Part shown: in pieces, positions 23,267-35,484 of the stretch | Layout: each line of letters starts with the position of its first letter | Numbering within the stretch: the first letter of the stretch is position 1 | Assembly: GCA_029204225.1 (NCBI GenBank) | Contig: CM055103.1 | Coordinates: forward strand, 25,626,656-25,690,655 | Length of the DNA stretch: 64,000 nucleotides | Source of the DNA: Diphasiastrum complanatum | Lineage: Eukaryota > Streptophyta > Lycopodiopsida > Lycopodiales > Lycopodiaceae | Reading direction: 5' to 3' | Notes under the pieces: model-generated | The model's input: only the letters and a program-made list of their open reading frames with translations | What the model was told of the DNA's origin: nothing | Databases searched by the model: none | Program-made: the position numbers and the translations under genes

Positions 23267-25573
23267 TTAACTTGCTAGTTTTACAACACTACTTTGCTCC
23301 AACCTAAGAATGATCTCCATCATGATAATAGATCTCTTCTCAAGTGTTCTAATATGTACAATATGAGTTACAACATAATTGACATAGATAATAGTGTCCA
23401 TATAGGATGCTTCACTATTTCTTACATCAATTTTACATAGAATGGTGAACAAGATACATGTAAAAGAACATAGAATCATAATGAAAGGATTCCTCCATGT
23501 ATCCACCTTTGAATTCTCTGTAAAACAGCAGCAAACAAGCTGTAAGTGAAAGTAACCAACAAGTGTTTGCATGCCTCCTCCACATTCCACTATGCCCATA
23601 GTGAATGCACCATGTATCTCCATGAATGAACCTCCATCACCACCTTGCCTTTGTAGATCTCCAATCCATGAAAGCCCTTGAGTGAATGAATCCCAAAACG
23701 ATGTGTTCTCTGTTCCATTTAAATGAGCAAAACCTGAACTTGAAATACTTGAAGAATCTCCACAAGATTTGCATACAACCCTTGATCCTACATTGTCAAC
23801 AATTTGCCAATTTGCCAACACTAGGATGCTAGACCTTGAACTTTGCTCAAAAGAAAAGATATTGACCACTTCAATATCTTTCAAGATTTGAATGAATGCA
23901 TGTACTTGATCATAAAAACCAGCAATGATAACTATTTTATCTCCAAGATCCAAAGGATGCAAAACTATGGAACTAGTTTCATTGAATTTTGACAGTTCCA
24001 ACATATTGACGTGACAATATTTATACATGAGATTAAACAAGTAAGGTAGAGTAAAAGGACACGTCCTTGCTGCTCCAATAACCTTACTTGAACCTTCAAG
24101 AACCTATAAAAACAGATCCAAAATGCTTTTCCCATGTGGTTCCCCTTTGATGCTTTTGACTAGCTTCCAATTGCTACTTGCCTCTTGGTGTTGATGAAGC
24201 AATTTAAGATCAACATCTTGATCTTCCAATAAAACATCAACTTTTCATTTATAAAAATCTGCAGATCTGAACCTCTGAAGATACTCCCTCTCAAACACAT
24301 GATTAACATCCCACAAGATCTCATCATTGCTTGATTTCAACCTTTCACTATAGTTAGTGAAAACAATGTCACCACCATAAACCAAAAGATAGATTTCTAC
24401 AATTCTATCCAACATGAAGTAGAGTAGATGAAGTTGAGTATCAAACCTAATCAAACTAGCCCATTTGAGTTCAAACCAAACCTCAATGAGCTCACCAATG
24501 AGATCTTCCTTGCCTTGAAGAAATTGCCACTTGAGTTGCTCCACGTAGTCTTATTCATCCAACCTTTTGCCATCTTGATCATGCATGAACACTCCACCAC
24601 AATCATAGCATCCTTTGAGTTGATGAAGAGATGTAAGATCCATGTCTTTGATCTTCCCAAGAGTCACTCTTCCTTTGACCTTTCTTTCACATGACTCCCT
24701 CTTAATGATCACACCACAAAAGCTAGCAATCTCCCTCTTGATAGTTACATCATAAGAAATGGAAGAATCTCGAACATTAGAAGCCATGAAAATAATACAT
24801 AGTACCTTCAACATAAGAATGATTGAAGTACTTTTTCTTGTCAAACCTGAACTTCTAATCAATGATATAGATAATGATAATGAACCCTCACTATCATTCA
24901 CAAAAGAATCATTCAAAGTACATCCTACTTTGAACACTTTACATTCATCTCTCCCTTTTGACTTGAGATCTTCCTCACCAAGTCTCATGATAGAACCTTT
25001 TGATCTACTTTTTTTATGAATACATGTGACACCACTTGTTGCACAAGTGACTTTCTTGGACTCATCACATAAAGATGCAAAAGAAACTTTTTCTTCCAAC
25101 ATGCTCAAAGCACCATCTTTTTCCAAATGAGTAAATAAGTCATTAGCAACAACCATTTCCAAAGAAGAGTTTTCATCACCTCCATTGATGAAGTTCGCTC
25201 TCTTCTTACCTTTTTCATTTTTGCACTTGTCACATAGTTCCATTGAAGAGCCACCAAGACATGGAAATCTATGGGTAGAAGAGTTCGAACATGATACTAA
25301 TTTAGCACCACATGACTCCATTTGACTAGTAGGTAGGACTAGTCCATCTTCAAGATCCAATGGATCCAAAACATCGATCATAGATTCACCAAAAGTTGCC
25401 AAGTTAGCACAACAATAACTATCTCCAAGAAACTCATTAGATCTCAACCTAGATCTAGCATAAGGAAGCTCTTTAGACTTTGCAAAAGATCTACCAATCT
25501 TATAGATGCTAGGAATTGACTTTTGAAAGTTGAGAGAACCACCAACATCCATTTCATTCCTCTTGTTAGACAT
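23267..25573 (-). pseudogene. Unidentified ~770-codon frame inside the copia-type element
   Basis: One minus-strand frame runs from 25573 to 23267 with only three in-frame stops (TAA at 24551-24553, TGA at 24245-24247, TAG at 24104-24106). It ends right at the polypurine tract. The first part (25573-24551, 340 codons) is Ser/Lys/Glu-rich and has two Cys pairs (LCDKCKNEKG, and CYDCGG near its end). The middle part (24544-24245) has a helical, Trp/Leu-rich stretch (ELIEVWFELKWASLI). The last part (24040-23267) has two hydrophobic segments. I recognise no integrase, RT, RNase H, envelope or host domain. It occupies the place where copia pol should be. Low stop density suggests it was coding until recently. 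Confidence 0.55.
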
Positions 25574-26831
25574 AACAAATGCATCAAGCTTGTAAAGTTA
25601 CCTTGTCTGTTGCCCCTAGCAATCAAGACATCTGCCTTAGTAATGAAGCAAACATCCCCAACAAACTTTGTCTTGTACCCTTTCTTTAACATTTGACCAA
25701 CATTTAGCAAATTCCTTGAAAGTAAATGAATGTAAAGAACACCATCAAGCCTTGCATTCCTATTAGTAGAAAGGCAAACAGTAATTGAGCCAATACCTTT
25801 GATCATACACTCACCACCATTTGGCATGTGAACCACTTTCTTGGGTCCAACATAAGAGATCAAAGAAGTAAAGAACTCTTTGTGACTAGTCATGTGTGAA
25901 CTAGATCCACTATCTATCCACCGTGAATCCTTGTCACTTCCACTTGACATTAGACTTGAAGAACACATCATGAGAGAATCACAAGAATCTAGATCCTCAT
26001 TAGAAGTACAAAAGTTGCTTTGCTTGCTACCTTCGTTACTTTGCTTCTTATGACATTCATTTGCAAAATGACCTTTTATCCCACAATAAAAGCACTTGAA
26101 TTTGACTTATCTTTCTTTCTAAAAGAAGTAGAAGAGGAGAAGGAAGAGTGATCATCATAATCCAAGTTACCACCTTTGGACCATTTCCCTTTGCCTTTAC
26201 CTTTGCCTTTGACTTTGCCTTTTGTGAAGAAAGCCTCTTCACCTCCACCTTGCAAGGATGCACCATCAAGCTTTGATTGCAACCTATGTTCTTCATCCAA
26301 TAAGATTTCTTGCAAGTCAACCACACTTGGCAAGACTCTTTGAATGACAAAACTTTGCACAAAGTTAGCATGTTCATCTAGCAAACCATTCAACATAACC
26401 TGGACTATTTCACCATCTTCTATGCTTTCATCAATGCATGCTAGATCATCACTTAAGGACTTAACCCTCAAGACAAATGCATGAGCACTTTCTCCCTCTC
26501 TTTGTCTACTAGAAAATATTTGTCTCCTTAGGGTCAATACCCTAGATGTGGACTTTGATTCAAAGAGTTTTTTCAAGGTTTTCCATGCCTCACTTGCACT
26601 TTGACACTTACCAGCTTCCTTGAGAAGTTCATTGGTAACATACATTTTAATGATATGAAGAGCCCTTTAGCCCTTCTTATGAAACCTTTGTTGCTCTTGA
26701 ACTATGGGTGGTCTCTCTTCAGTTCCTGCAACTATGTCCATGAGTTCATTCAACTCAAGTAAGGATTCCATCCTCACTTTCCAAGTAGACCTATCATTAG
26801 TTTCTAACATGATCCCACCATTGGAAGCCAT
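25444..26831 (-). pseudogene. Copia gag and protease of the 22.6-28.4 kb element
   Basis: Gag starts at the ATG at 26829-26831 (MASNGGIMLE) and continues, after a TAA near 26670, as MYVTNELLKEAGKCQSASE and the UBN2 body. It reaches a lysine-rich tail and then, in a shifted frame, a complete CX2CX4HX4C zinc knuckle (CFYCGIKGHFANEC, 26053-26094). The protease segment (25971 downward) has the retroviral-type aspartyl site RWIDSGSSSHMT and the downstream GIGSITV and LLNVGQML strands. Protease and Gag are in different frames, so at least one frameshift separates them. No integrase zinc domain follows. It is a defective remnant, but the Gag and RNA-binding parts are still readable. Confidence 0.85.
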
Positions 26832-27856
26832 GAATATAATGATTCTTCAACTTTTAGGCTCTGTCCTAATGCACCTAGCACTCACTTTCCTCTCAACAAA
26901 TGATGGATAAGGAGATCTAGGACCCTAAAACACTTCTATCTTGAATCTGGCTGGTTTCCAAGCATAGAAAGGAAGATTGAAACACATGCAACACTTTGCA
27001 CACACTAAAAATGGATTACGAACTCAAACCAACTTGAACACACTCTTGCTTAAGCTCTCAAACTTTCCAGCAAGTGACCAAATCAAGTTATGATGTGAAG
27101 AGTTACTTGTATTCAATAGAAAATACACAAGACTAGGCTGCGAAGAATACCTAGAATTGAACAAACTTCAACACACTAAGATATTGATTCAACCTATAAA
27201 ACCACATGTAAACTACACTTCTAAAAGTTTATAAACTCCAGCAAATGATTAATACAAGCTTTAGGGGTGAATGAAAGAGCACACTTAGTGAATCACAAGA
27301 CTAGCTTCACTAGCTTGTCAATTCTTGGTGTTTAGATGTAGATCTAAGATCACTTCACATGAGAATGGAACCTGAAAACACATTTGCATAATGGTTAAAA
27401 CCTTCCAACAAATGCTCCAATTAAATTACATTAGGAAAGTTACTTACATGCTCAACAAAGTACACCAAAATTTATGCAAAAGATTGTTGACAATCTGTTC
27501 ACCCAAAAGGAGATCTTTTATCCAAGTGGGAGCTTTGCTCAGCCTTTTGGAGAAACACAAAATCTCAGAAAGAGTATTTGTCATCCACTTAAGGAGAATG
27601 TTCATCCACTCAAGGAGAGTGGTCATCCACAAAGGAGAGTGTTCATCCACAGAAGTGGAGATTGTCACAATACATTGAATAGAACATTGTTAGTATTGAA
27701 TATGCACAAGCCTCACAATCAACAAATGATTAGGTAACTCACAAAACAAAGGTTAGTAAGATTTGATCAACAATGCAATCATAATCATGCTAGAACTTGA
27801 TCAAACATCCAAATATCACCATAAATGAAAACCTTACTAAAAATAACAGCCAACTA

Positions 27857-27868
27857 GCTCTGATACCA
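27857..27868 (-). promoter_or_regulatory. Primer binding site (initiator tRNA-Met)
   Basis: TGGTATCAGAGC on the minus strand, immediately next to the LTR end. It is the standard copia primer site complementary to the 3' end of initiator tRNA-Met. Confidence 0.9.
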
Positions 27869-28377
27869 TGTGAAAAAAGTGGATCTTGAATGAATCCAAA
27901 CTCCCAAAATGCTTGGCTAAAATCTTTGCAAAACAAGCTACAAAAGCTTTTGGAAACCTCTTAAGATCATACACAAAAGCTTGAAGACAATACACAAAGC
28001 AATGCTCACAATGGAGGAAGAAACTGTGACAATGATCTATTGATCTCTCTCAACAATACAATAAGTTTCTCCAACCTGTTCTCCACGAATTTCAGCCTAA
28101 TATAGGTGAGAGAGATGACTCTCTCTCCTCTCTCTAGAACTTAGGACCCAATTTTAGGGCACCAGTAGCCTAAAATAATCAATTTTGGCCTATATGTCCA
28201 AATAACATGATTTTGGTGTCATTTTGAAGGTCTTGAAGTTTGAGACTTCTTCAACATGAAATATATACTAAAATAAAAGTATCTAGACCTATTTCACATG
28301 TGTGGTTAGATTCAAAACTGTGTACAAAAATTGCCAATTTAGGCCTCAAACTAGCTAAGAAATGTTGACAATTTTCG
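27869..28377 (-). repeat. 5' LTR of the 22.6-28.4 kb copia-type element
   Basis: A 509-bp partner of 22610-23253 that lacks about 135 bp present there. It is bordered by the PBS on its inner side. Its outer end reads TTTTCG instead of the inner-copy TTTTCAC, so the terminus has mutated. Confidence 0.85.
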
Positions 28378-29303
28378 CGTGTATTGAGAGTCATCCTTGT
28401 GAAAAACCAGAAAAGTTTCAAAAATATGGGTTTTTGAAAGGGAACCCCAAAAAGGTCTCTAGAACACCGACATAAAGATATTGGAGATTAAGAAGTGTAA
28501 ATTTCATGTGACAAATATGAGAGCAATACTCTCTACTCAATCACAAATCTGAGTGTGACCCTAGACTCTTCACGAGCTACAAGAAGGTTTTCTTAGTTCT
28601 ACGAGAATTCTAGCATATACTTTCTTGTTAATAAAAATCTCTTCTTTATAGGTTTTGCATCAAAGATAGTGTATTAAACATGAGATGTAGATGATGAGTA
28701 CGTAGAACCACTAGTTTCAACCTAAGAAAGTTGCATTTTGCATTTTTCTTACTGCTCTAAGGCTAGCTATCATGATTCATAAGTATGGGCACACTCAAAC
28801 ATGAACAAAATAACAGCACATGCAGCAAGATGGTGCATCATGTCCTGCTTTGAAACGTCATGCAGGCTGACAGACGCTCACAATGGAGGAATTGGCAGGA
28901 TTTTGAAGTTGGCCTCAAACACTCATAATGTCTCAGATCAAACAGAAACTTCGTTTCAGATCTATTGTCAACACTATATTAAGACAATTTTACACTCCAT
29001 TTGTATATTTTCTATCATCTTATGTTATTTACTCTGTGTTCGTAGACTTCTTTTATAAATTGTGAAGAGTTATTTCAAACAACAAGAGCATTTCTGATCC
29101 ATCGAGTGTAGAGAATGGAAAACCAACCTTTAAAACATGGGAACAATAATGAGAAGATTTTATATACCAAAACCTGCAATGATTCAGAAAAGCCTTTCTA
29201 GTATCTTAACTGATTAGCGTAGAAGCTATAGCTGTAGTGTCAGCTTCTTGCAATAACCTGCTTGCACTTAACACTGAATGGTTCATATCAGTATTTCTGC
29301 TGG

Positions 29304-30689
29304 TTAAACTAAATTCAGTACATCTTCAGGTGCTAGCCTATCCAGCCGATCTATCACATGCTTTAGCTCAGGCCTGCTGTTGGGATTTTCATTCATGCAA
29401 TCCAGAGAAACTTGACAGAAATCTTTGTAGAATTCACTCTGATGAATAGGAGATGAGGTGCTAGGAAATCTGAGCATCCTTTTCTTTTTCGTCCTTTCTG
29501 CCAGTAGCTTGGTGGCGCTGTCTATGTCTGAGAAGGGATAATCATCCGTGATGATCTCCCACATGATAACACCCAAAGAAAAGATGTCACAAGTTTGGCT
29601 GAACTCTGGCCGATCTTTGGGAAGTATTTCCGGGGCAGCCCATCTTATCTGCTCAAGAGGAGTCCATCTTTTCTCACTGGGATTCACCATCTTTCTGGCT
29701 GCAAAAAACCCAAAAAGTTTTGGCCTTAAATCATCTGTCAAGAATACGTGGGGACTTCTTAGACTTCTGTGCAGAATACCTGCACAGTGTACATAAGCAA
29801 CAGCCATGGTGAGCTCCAAAGCAAGCAGCCGTTTAACTCTCCATTCATTCAGCAGCTCCATGTTGTCTTTGTCTTTGAGGTCGTTTTTACTCTTGATCCA
29901 CTCATCTAGAGTGATCATCTCTCTACTAGGCCTCTCCATTACAAGATACTGGTTAGCACCTTCAGACCAGGTGCCATAGAACTGCAGAATGCTCTCACTC
30001 TCAGAGAGCAGTTTCATTATGGCTACTTCATTCTTCTGCTGCTGTGAGCTCACGAGAATCACATCACGTATTTCAGATTTAGCCGTTGTCCACTTTCCCG
30101 CAATCATGTACCCTCCATAGATGGATTGCCCACAAACAATTCCTTGAAGAGAGAAGCTCTCAATAAGCGCAGGATCATTGCTGTTTCTCTTCAGAAGGTA
30201 TTGTATCTCCTGAAATCCTTGAAGAGTAGAGTCCATTAAGCTCTCCAACTGCCCCTTAATCTCTATGGTAGTTACGACTGTCTGAACTGACAGATCCAGC
30301 TTGAAGAACCGCATGCATTGTTCAAGCCTCTGATCTAGTGCATCAAAGTCGCCTTCTATCTTGAAGGCTAAGATCCATCTGACAATAAAATTCCTGCCAT
30401 TGTGGCGCTTCACCTGAGCAATGCAGTCCTTCACCACCATGAAAAATTTCATCAGATTGGTAGTGTGATCTTTTGGGTTGAATTGTTCAGGGTGCCGGAC
30501 CATTTCGTTCTCCATCTGATGCAGTGCATGGTAGACTGAATCCACCTTCTCTTTCAGAGCCTTGCATTTCTCTCTGCAATTCTTCACGGAGAGAACCGCA
30601 GAGGATAGAGAATCAACCAGCTTGCCAATGTCCCCAGAAAGAGAACCCACAACAAGATTAGTTCCAAACGTAACATATTTATCAGCCAT
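29304..30689 (-). CDS. Plant MLKL-like protein (HeLo/RPW8-like domain plus pseudokinase), copy 2
   Basis: This intronless 461-aa gene is the paralogue of 8470-9879. The first roughly 354 residues are encoded by DNA with no visible difference from copy 1. Amino-acid differences are limited to the last quarter: Met to Ile in AAPEILPKD, Asn to Ser in RPEFSQTCD and Lys to Arg in KKRMLRFPS. The C-terminus ends DVLNLV because a small deletion and substitutions create an earlier stop, removing the FVYKPAETLI-type tail. Pseudokinase features are the same: HRS for HRD, GFF for DFG, an intact APE and F-helix. An ATG at 30687-30689 opens the frame, and upstream flanks are homologous to copy 1, so the promoter was probably duplicated too. 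Both copies appear intact and could be expressed. Role inferred from family: regulated cell death or immunity. Confidence 0.85.
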   Translation of the reverse strand: MADKYVTFGTNLVVGSLSGDIGKLVDSLSSAVLSVKNCREKCKALKEKVDSVYHALHQMENEMVRHPEQFNPKDHTTNLMKFFMVVKDCIAQVKRHNGRNFIVRWILAFKIEGDFDALDQRLEQCMRFFKLDLSVQTVVTTIEIKGQLESLMDSTLQGFQEIQYLLKRNSNDPALIESFSLQGIVCGQSIYGGYMIAGKWTTAKSEIRDVILVSSQQQKNEVAIMKLLSESESILQFYGTWSEGANQYLVMERPSREMITLDEWIKSKNDLKDKDNMELLNEWRVKRLLALELTMAVAYVHCAGILHRSLRSPHVFLTDDLRPKLFGFFAARKMVNPSEKRWTPLEQIRWAAPEILPKDRPEFSQTCDIFSLGVIMWEIITDDYPFSDIDSATKLLAERTKKKRMLRFPSTSSPIHQSEFYKDFCQVSLDCMNENPNSRPELKHVIDRLDRLAPEDVLNLV

Positions 30690-31550
30690 CTCAGTTCTAT
30701 GAAAGTATAAATATTTGCCTACCGGTTCTTGATGTCACAGAAAAGAGCACCTGATCCTACATCAAGCTTTGATTTCTGTCAGATTGAAACCTTCTCACAG
30801 ATTGGCTAAAGCTCAGCTTCCAGCTAAATCTCGCAAAAGAATCCAACTATATCAAGCTTCTCTCAGATCAAAGCTTTCTTACAGATTAGTCACAGTAGAT
30901 CTGTTCACATCCAAAGGAGCCTACTATATCAAGGTTTGAAACCTTCTCAAAGAACAGCTACAGTTGAGCTTCTCAGATTTCACAGCGATCCAAAGGAGCC
31001 TTGCAAGCCTTAGATCTATATCTACGATAATTGCAACTACGAAAAACTGAGTAGCAGTACCGGCAGCAACTTCGTCCCCCAACAGAGATCTCTATGATCA
31101 GAATGCAGACTTGGTTACAATGGGAACTTGGAAGCAGATAAAGGTGCTGGCATCTTCTGATTATGGTACGTAAAGCAGATTTGGGTTTAGATGTCTCCTC
31201 ACTCGAGCATGGAAAATTCCACCCAAACATGTGCTTTTATTAATGGATACTTTATGCCCACTTTTTGAACAGATTAAAAATCATAATACTCACCTGGGTT
31301 TTTGATAGATTTTGAGATAAAAGTTTTAGCCTAAACCCTAAACCTATTTTGTTCACATGCACCCATTTCGCACGCAAAAGGTGCATGCATCAGAAAAGTG
31401 AAAAATGTTTTCATGCCGAGGATGGTCAGCCTCCTCATCTGTTCCACCATTGACAGGCTTTCCACCCCCTCCCCCCCCCCATACTGCCATGTTGAGTTGC
31501 ATGGAAAGCTGTTTAGACCTTTCATGGCTCTGTGGGGACTCAGCTAGGTA

Positions 31551-31618
31551 CTAGGGAACCAAGTCATGATTAACCTAAATTAGGTGGTTTTTTTTTGCCT
31601 AAAAATTATATATTTTAT

Positions 31619-31661
<43 letters not shown>

Positions 31662-32428
31662 AATTTATTTTCCAAATGCTCACCACAATTCAAAAAACAA
31701 TTATAAAGTAAGCAATTATGAACAATTATGGTCATAATTATGTTGTTCAAAGTATAGTGCTCTTGTGTGTGTAGATAAAGTGAATTGCGAAAACAATGTC
31801 CCTTGCTCACATTCATACTCTTGTTCTTCTTATAATGAGCTATTCTTACAAACATGAACTCATTTTCCTATAAAAACAAGCTACGCTTTTCCTAACAAAT
31901 TGTAAAAACTATAAAATAGACCAAGTTAATAAAATGGGAGAAATACATTAGATTTCCATAAATAAATAAATAAAACACCATCACTTGTTACTAGTTGGTA
32001 GTTAGTAACATATAAGGGACTATAGTAACTTGAGTCAAAGGGCTTTTCTCAAATTCGTTAAACTAAATAAGAAATGCGTTAGTCAAGTCAATAAATATTT
32101 GATTTATCACATAGATTGATACTCAAAACCTTTTATACCACATGTAACTTTTATTTTTGGATAAGAAAAAAATATATATCAACTTTTATGCAAGGTAATG
32201 GCATATCTTCTAGTAGTGTCCTTTATGAGTGGTAGGGTCATTTTTTAAGTTCCAACAATTACAAGTTCGTCATAGCTTCTCAAATAATCTACCATTCCCA
32301 AAAGTCACTAGAGAGACCATTCTTCAATACATAAAGATACTAGCAACTTAGAGATATGGGACTATACTGAATACAAAGCAATGAATTGATACCTTTTCAT
32401 TGGGTAGTCCTACCATCATATAAATGGT

Positions 32429-32490
<62 letters not shown>

Positions 32491-33641
32491 CAGTGCTAGA
32501 GAAAACGTGATTTCAGCATTTCATTGGGCCATGTATGCTCTAAAACTTCAATGAGTTGCATTTGATGGGCGACGAGCAAACATATGAGTTGAAGTTGAAG
32601 AAATTCCTAGAAAGAGAGATGTTGAAGAAATTTCTAGAAAGATAGAGGTCTGATTCCTACCTGTAAACAGGTATTGTATAGTTCTCGTAATCAAACACAA
32701 TACTCATATTCATAGACAAAAGCGTTTATAATCATACATTCAAGTAATAAATGAGGGTAATCGTTTTTTCTACGATAAGCAATGATTATGTATTTTCAAT
32801 GCATGTTAGAGAAAGAGATATGTAGCAAACTAGTCTAAGAATAATCTCGCTGGTATAATGATTAACAATCTCCTACGCTACCGATGTACTCTTTTGAGGT
32901 TTTTATCAAAAAAAACCACTGAGATATGTGAGAAGCACCAACCTGAATGGTAGACACTCGGGACTCTTGTGAACTGGTCATGTTTGCTTTTGAATGCCTT
33001 TGAGAAACATATAAATTCATATCCAATTCTATGTATAGCATTACATAGTCATAAGCAGGACAGATATGTTATTGTTATAATCCATAATTTCTGAAAACCC
33101 ATTATCAAAGCTTTCTTAGTGGTTTATAACTCTATAGCTCTTGCACAGCTTAGAGAACGAAGATTAAGAGCAGTGTACATACCTCCTCTTGCAGTATATC
33201 GGAACCCAATGGTATGATTTTAATATTCGTGCTACGTTGCTGCTCTACTGTGAAAGACAGAGATGCCAGATGATAGCAAGTATCATCAAAGAACATGCGC
33301 TTTTAGAGTGCTCATCATGATAAGAGACATCATACATTCCAGAAACCTTACATAGCTCATCATTGGACAATTTATGAAAAATGTTTTGGTATCTCATCGC
33401 TGGACAGCATAGATGGATCTCTACACAATGGTTTGAAAAAAATATATCATTCAATATGCAAAATAGTATGCAAGTTTATTTTTGGGACAACAGCGATGAG
33501 TTTCCTTCCAGATTTGCATATAAGTAGTATGTGCCTCACAAAAAACATAAGTATAGTGTGTGCTTCGCATAACGGTATGTAATCAACGAATAGTATCACT
33601 TCTGGCCAGCGATGGATTGCCTAATCACATATGGACAAATG
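31551..33641. other. Intergenic DNA with TA and GT microsatellites, no gene seen
   Basis: This holds a (TA)n run at 31621-31659 and a (GT)n run at 32433-32488, plus a short imperfect repeat near 32575-32645 (GAAGAAATTCCTAGAAAGA and GAAGAAATTTCTAGAAAGA). Remaining frames are short and unconvincing. Confidence 0.7.
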
Positions 33642-34332
33642 TGTGAAAAGTACAGTACTAAGGACCATAAATGGATCTTTGAATGATCCACAAGGTGATT
33701 GTATGCTTGTTAAACAATCTATCAGAAACTAGTCATCAGAAAACAAGATCTAGTTTAGCAGCTTGATAGGAAACAAGTAGAGACAATCAAAGCATTGATC
33801 AAATAGTCTAATCCAACTCCACACGTGTGGAAATAAGGCTGTAGTACGGCCTGTAGACAGTGTTTACAAAGTGCCAAAGCTGGGTTTCATTGGAAAAATA
33901 GAGTAATCACCATACAATGAGAGGAAACTCGAGTTTCTCCTTGAGGCTCCAAAAAGTTTCTATCTTCTCACTATGGAGAATGGAAATACATAGTAAAACA
34001 CACTTCCTTTGCAAAGTTAGGTGAAAATCCAGCATGTAATAAGGAAGTAGACTCCACTTTCTTGCCCTAATGTGAAAACCCTAGCCTAGATCCAAGAGTC
34101 ATGCTTGGTAGGTGCATGGTAGGTACAAATCTCATCATAAGTCATGGTCTAGATCCTACAAAGTAGGAATCACTACCAAATAGACACAACCACTTCTCTT
34201 GACTCGTGGTAACCTACTTTAAGTGTGTATGTACAAGTGGCACTTTGGCCATTCAAGTAACCAACAAACAATATTGACAAAATGTACAATATTCTACATG
34301 GCTAGATTTGCCAATGTAGGCAATTTTTCACA
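33642..34332 (-). repeat. 3' LTR of the young copia element
   Basis: 691 bp, matching 38258-38948. The two differences are near 34141 (G here, A in the other LTR) and near 34195 (T here, C there). Confidence 0.95.
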
Positions 34333-35472
34333 CTCCTCCTCAAATCTAGCCTTGGAGATCACAATGCTTTTATCAATAACTCCAATTGAAGATCTAAGCT
34401 TGACAAATGAATCTTTAGGTAAAGGTTTAGTAAACAAATCAGCCAAGCAACTTGATGATGGCACGTGTTGGATCTTGATCTCTTTAGCTTGCACTTTTTC
34501 CCTCACGAAATGATGAGCAATTTCGATGTGTTTGCTCCTTGCATGGAATGTAGGATTAGTTGCAAGTGATTGGGCTGATTGGTTGTCACAATAAATGATA
34601 GGGATCTCCTCCTCCATGACATGAAGCTCCACCAATAGCCTTTTGAGCCACAAGACCTCCTTGCATGTTGATGTCAAGGCCTTGTATTCGGATTCTGTGG
34701 AAGATAGGGAGATGGTATCTTGCTTTTTGGAAAGCCATGATACTACTCCATCACATAGAAAGGTGGCAAAGGCACTTGTTGATCTTCTATCCACTTTGTC
34801 ACCTGCAAAATCCGAGTCACTATAGGCTCTTAAGCCAAGATTAGTTCCTCTATACAAAATACCAAAATTCTTAGTGAATGAAATGTATCTAAGAACTCTT
34901 TTGGCCATCTTCCAATGTGAAACTAGAGGACTTTGCATGAATTGGCTTAACTTTCCAACACTATAACTAAGATCAGGTCTGGTTATAGTTAAATAGATCA
35001 AGGAGCCAATAAGCCTTCTATATAATGTGATGTCCTCAAAGGATGCTTCATCACAACCAATAGATGCTTTTACATGTTGCTCCATTGGTGTCTCAATGCC
35101 TTTACAATTCCTCATTCCAAATCTATCTAGGATGGATGTAGCATATTTAGATTGACAAATGAAGCTAAAGTCACATCCTCTAATAACCTCTATTCCAAGA
35201 ATGAAGCTCAATAGGCCGAGATCTACCATCTTAAACTCTTTTGCTAAAGCAATTTTTACATCTCTAATTCCATCTAGATCATTACCACTCAAGATAATGT
35301 CATCTACATACAAAACAAGAATAATGATCATGCCATCATGAAAACTTATATACAATGATGGATCATAGGCACTCATTACAAAATTGATGGAAATGAGAAA
35401 AGAGTTTAGCCTAGAGTACCATGCTCTAGGTGCCTGCTTGAGCCCATAAAGGCTCTTCTTCAAAAATAACAT
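34294..35472 (-). pseudogene. Copia reverse transcriptase (C-terminal part) and RNase H
   Basis: The frame begins inside RT at KKSLYGLKQAPRAWYSR. It contains the catalytic LYVDDIILSGND box and the thumb, then RNase H motifs SDSDFAGDKVDRRST, LSSTESEYKAL and YCDNQSAQSLATN, and the conserved tail ADLFTKPLPK. The fingers and first palm Asp segment of RT are absent. Reading upstream, the integrase-side linker (VSRDVIFEEEPLW) joins directly to the KKSLYG region at about 35440-35470, within a short GAAGAAGAGCC-like similarity. This suggests a microhomology deletion that also shifted the frame. The last residues run into the LTR, as usual for copia. Confidence 0.92.
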
Positions 35473-35484
35473 CCCTACTCACTA

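Larger units (their letters stand above)
22610..28377 (-). mobile_element. Copia-type element with replaced pol region (non-autonomous)
   Basis: The 5' LTR is at 27869-28377 and the 3' LTR at 22610-23253, both on the minus strand. The PBS TGGTATCAGAGC (27857-27868) is directly adjacent to the 5' LTR, and a polypurine tract (GTTGAAGAGGGAG, about 23254-23266) abuts the 3' LTR. The LTRs clearly align but differ by substitutions and a roughly 135-bp segment missing from the 5' LTR, so this is an older insertion. The interior encodes Gag and protease only. Integrase, RT and RNase H are not recognisable; instead an unidentified frame occupies 23267-25573. It would need enzymes in trans to move. Confidence 0.85.
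21375..31550. repeat. Right copy of segmental duplication, expanded by insertions
   Basis: This block is homologous to 7060-10710 but about 6.5 kb longer. Extra DNA: a roughly 605-bp segment at 21434-22038 and a copia-type element at 22610-28377. Homology resumes at about 28509 and runs through the second MLKL-like gene and its 5' flank to about 31228, with a weaker piece at 31400-31500. The gene bodies are almost identical, whereas the flanks have diverged. The two gene copies are offset by exactly 20810 bp along the collinear part. Confidence 0.88.

Noticed and set aside
24759-25019. Plus-strand frames antisense to the copia-type element interior
   Set aside because: They are shadows of the longer minus-strand frame with no recognisable motif.
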